Part shown: positions 35,044 to 35,412 of the stretch, in pieces
How positions within the stretch are numbered: position 1 is the first letter of the stretch
Layout of the letters: each line of letters starts with the position of its first letter
Assembly: GCA_015062525.1 (NCBI GenBank)
Contig: SUUM01000008.1
Location: 1-35,412 of the forward strand
DNA length: 35,412 bases
Origin: Alphaproteobacteria bacterium
GTDB taxonomy: Bacteria > Pseudomonadota > Alphaproteobacteria > Rs-D84
Direction of reading: 5' to 3'
Program-made: the position numbers and the translations under genes
Notes under the pieces: model-generated
What the model was told of the DNA's origin: nothing
The model's input: only the letters and a program-made list of their open reading frames with translations
Databases searched by the model: none

Positions 35044-35056
35044 TCAAGCCACGGGA
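35036..35056. repeat. Dispersed palindromic element
   Basis: TCCCGTGG and CCACGGGA form an eight-base-pair stem with a TCAAG loop, followed by TGACA. Palindromes with this CCCGTGGTCAAGCCACGGG form are widely scattered in alphaproteobacterial genomes. One copy is seen here. Confidence 0.6.
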
Positions 35057-35123
35057 TGACAAAGGTTCTTAATTCTTGCCCCCACTGATGACTAATGACT
35101 GATACCTGATGCCCCGGATAAAC

Positions 35124-35170
35124 TTTTATTTATCTAATCGATTGAATATATCAAAAATATCAATTATAAT
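35124..35170 (+). promoter_or_regulatory. Promoter of RNA cassette 2
   Basis: TTGAAT (35142-35147), a 17-base spacer and TATAAT (35165-35170). The box TTTTATTTATCTAA (35124-35137) lies just upstream, as in cassette 1. Confidence 0.8.
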
Positions 35171-35176
35171 ATAGGG

Positions 35177-35317
35177 GCATTGGGAAACCGGTGTGGGGTG
35201 TAAGAGCCTCGTAAGGGATACTCCAACCATGGTTGGAGGGATGTGAATATATTGAATAAGCACACTATTACTCTTAATAGCTCTTAACCTCCAACCGCCT
35301 TAAGTGTGCGGTTTTTT
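35177..35317 (+). ncRNA. Structured leader RNA or sRNA, cassette copy 2 (possible attenuator)
   Basis: The predicted RNA runs from about 35177 to the T run ending at 35317. TAAGAGC (35201-35207) pairs with GCTCTTA (35280-35286); copy 1 has a different sequence pairing at the same place. CTCCAACC (35221-35228) pairs with GGTTGGAG (35231-35238). TGTG and CACA (35242-35245, 35261-35264) form a short hairpin. CCTCCAACCGC (35288-35298) supplies the 5' arm of the terminator AACCGC/GCGGTT (35293-35298 and 35308-35313) with a six-T run. As in copy 1, GGTTGGAGG can pair with the upstream or the downstream CCTCCAACC. It lies 28 bases before the XRE-like gene at 35346. Confidence 0.65.
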
Positions 35318-35345
35318 ATTTGATAAAATAAAAGGGAGGAATCAA

Positions 35346-35412
35346 ATGGCAACTGTATTGGTTGATGCAAAATATTTTGGTAATTATCTGCGCATGGCGC
35401 GAAATTCAATGA
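35346..35412 (+). CDS. XRE-like protein, 3' end outside window
   Basis: Only 22 codons are visible, beginning MATVLVDAKYFGNYLRMARN. The G-x-x-L-x-x-x-R pattern is the first helix of a Cro/CI-type HTH and aligns with the start of the gene at 17834-18019. GGGAGGA lies five bases before the ATG. It is directly downstream of RNA cassette 2. Confidence 0.5.
   Translation, partial: MATVLVDAKYFGNYLRMARNSM

Noticed and set aside
35229-35246. A five-codon ORF (start-V-G-G-x-stop) shared by both RNA cassettes
   Set aside because: It lies entirely within the conserved hairpin arm and its flank, so its conservation is explained by RNA pairing, and it has no ribosome site.

Overview
The window looks like chromosomal DNA of an A/T-leaning, uncultured alphaproteobacterium carrying an integrated mobile element. 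The alphaproteobacterial call rests on a GapR (DUF2312) nucleoid protein, a DUF6362-like protein, the style of the pyruvate kinase and GyrA sequences, and a dispersed palindrome of a kind familiar from this class. The species cannot be named from this sequence.

About 1-11293 is accessory DNA. It opens with the 3' part of a hexapeptide acetyltransferase. A minus-strand phage-satellite-like block follows: tyrosine integrase, a small ORF, a Nu1-like terminase small subunit, a DUF6291-like protein, an AlpA-like excisionase, a DUF6362-like protein and two overlapping phage-type hypotheticals. No capsid, tail or large terminase gene is present. A plus-strand defence block comes next: a complete DpnII-type GATC restriction-modification system (dpnM, dpnA, dpnB), then an A/T-rich 896-residue PD-(D/E)xK nuclease-STAND ATPase fusion, then a Fic C-terminal remnant. 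The block ends at a 3' fragment of tRNA-Arg(TCT), read as an attachment site. The matching intact tRNA should lie left of the window.

From 11364 on is core chromosome: pyruvate kinase; gapR with an RNHCP zinc protein; a lipoprotein; a MerR regulator with gyrA; two tiny unknown genes and rpmH without rnpA; an XRE-like gene; a minus-strand marR-tolC-adaptor-RND efflux operon; two tandem glycine-rich paralogues behind paired palindromes; a peptidoglycan cluster (PBP1A, mraY, ftsW, murG, lacking murD and murC); a HAD phosphatase; a secreted OmpA-like protein; and a ComF-like protein.

The most unusual item is a pair of related RNA cassettes at 18034-18254 (minus) and 35124-35317 (plus), each directly upstream of a small XRE-like gene. 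Both have a consensus promoter, a long-range stem with compensatory changes, a CTCCAACC/GGTTGGAGG hairpin, and a second CCTCCAACC overlapping the 5' arm of a Rho-independent terminator. That is the layout of a terminator/antiterminator switch. I do not recognise it as a known family.
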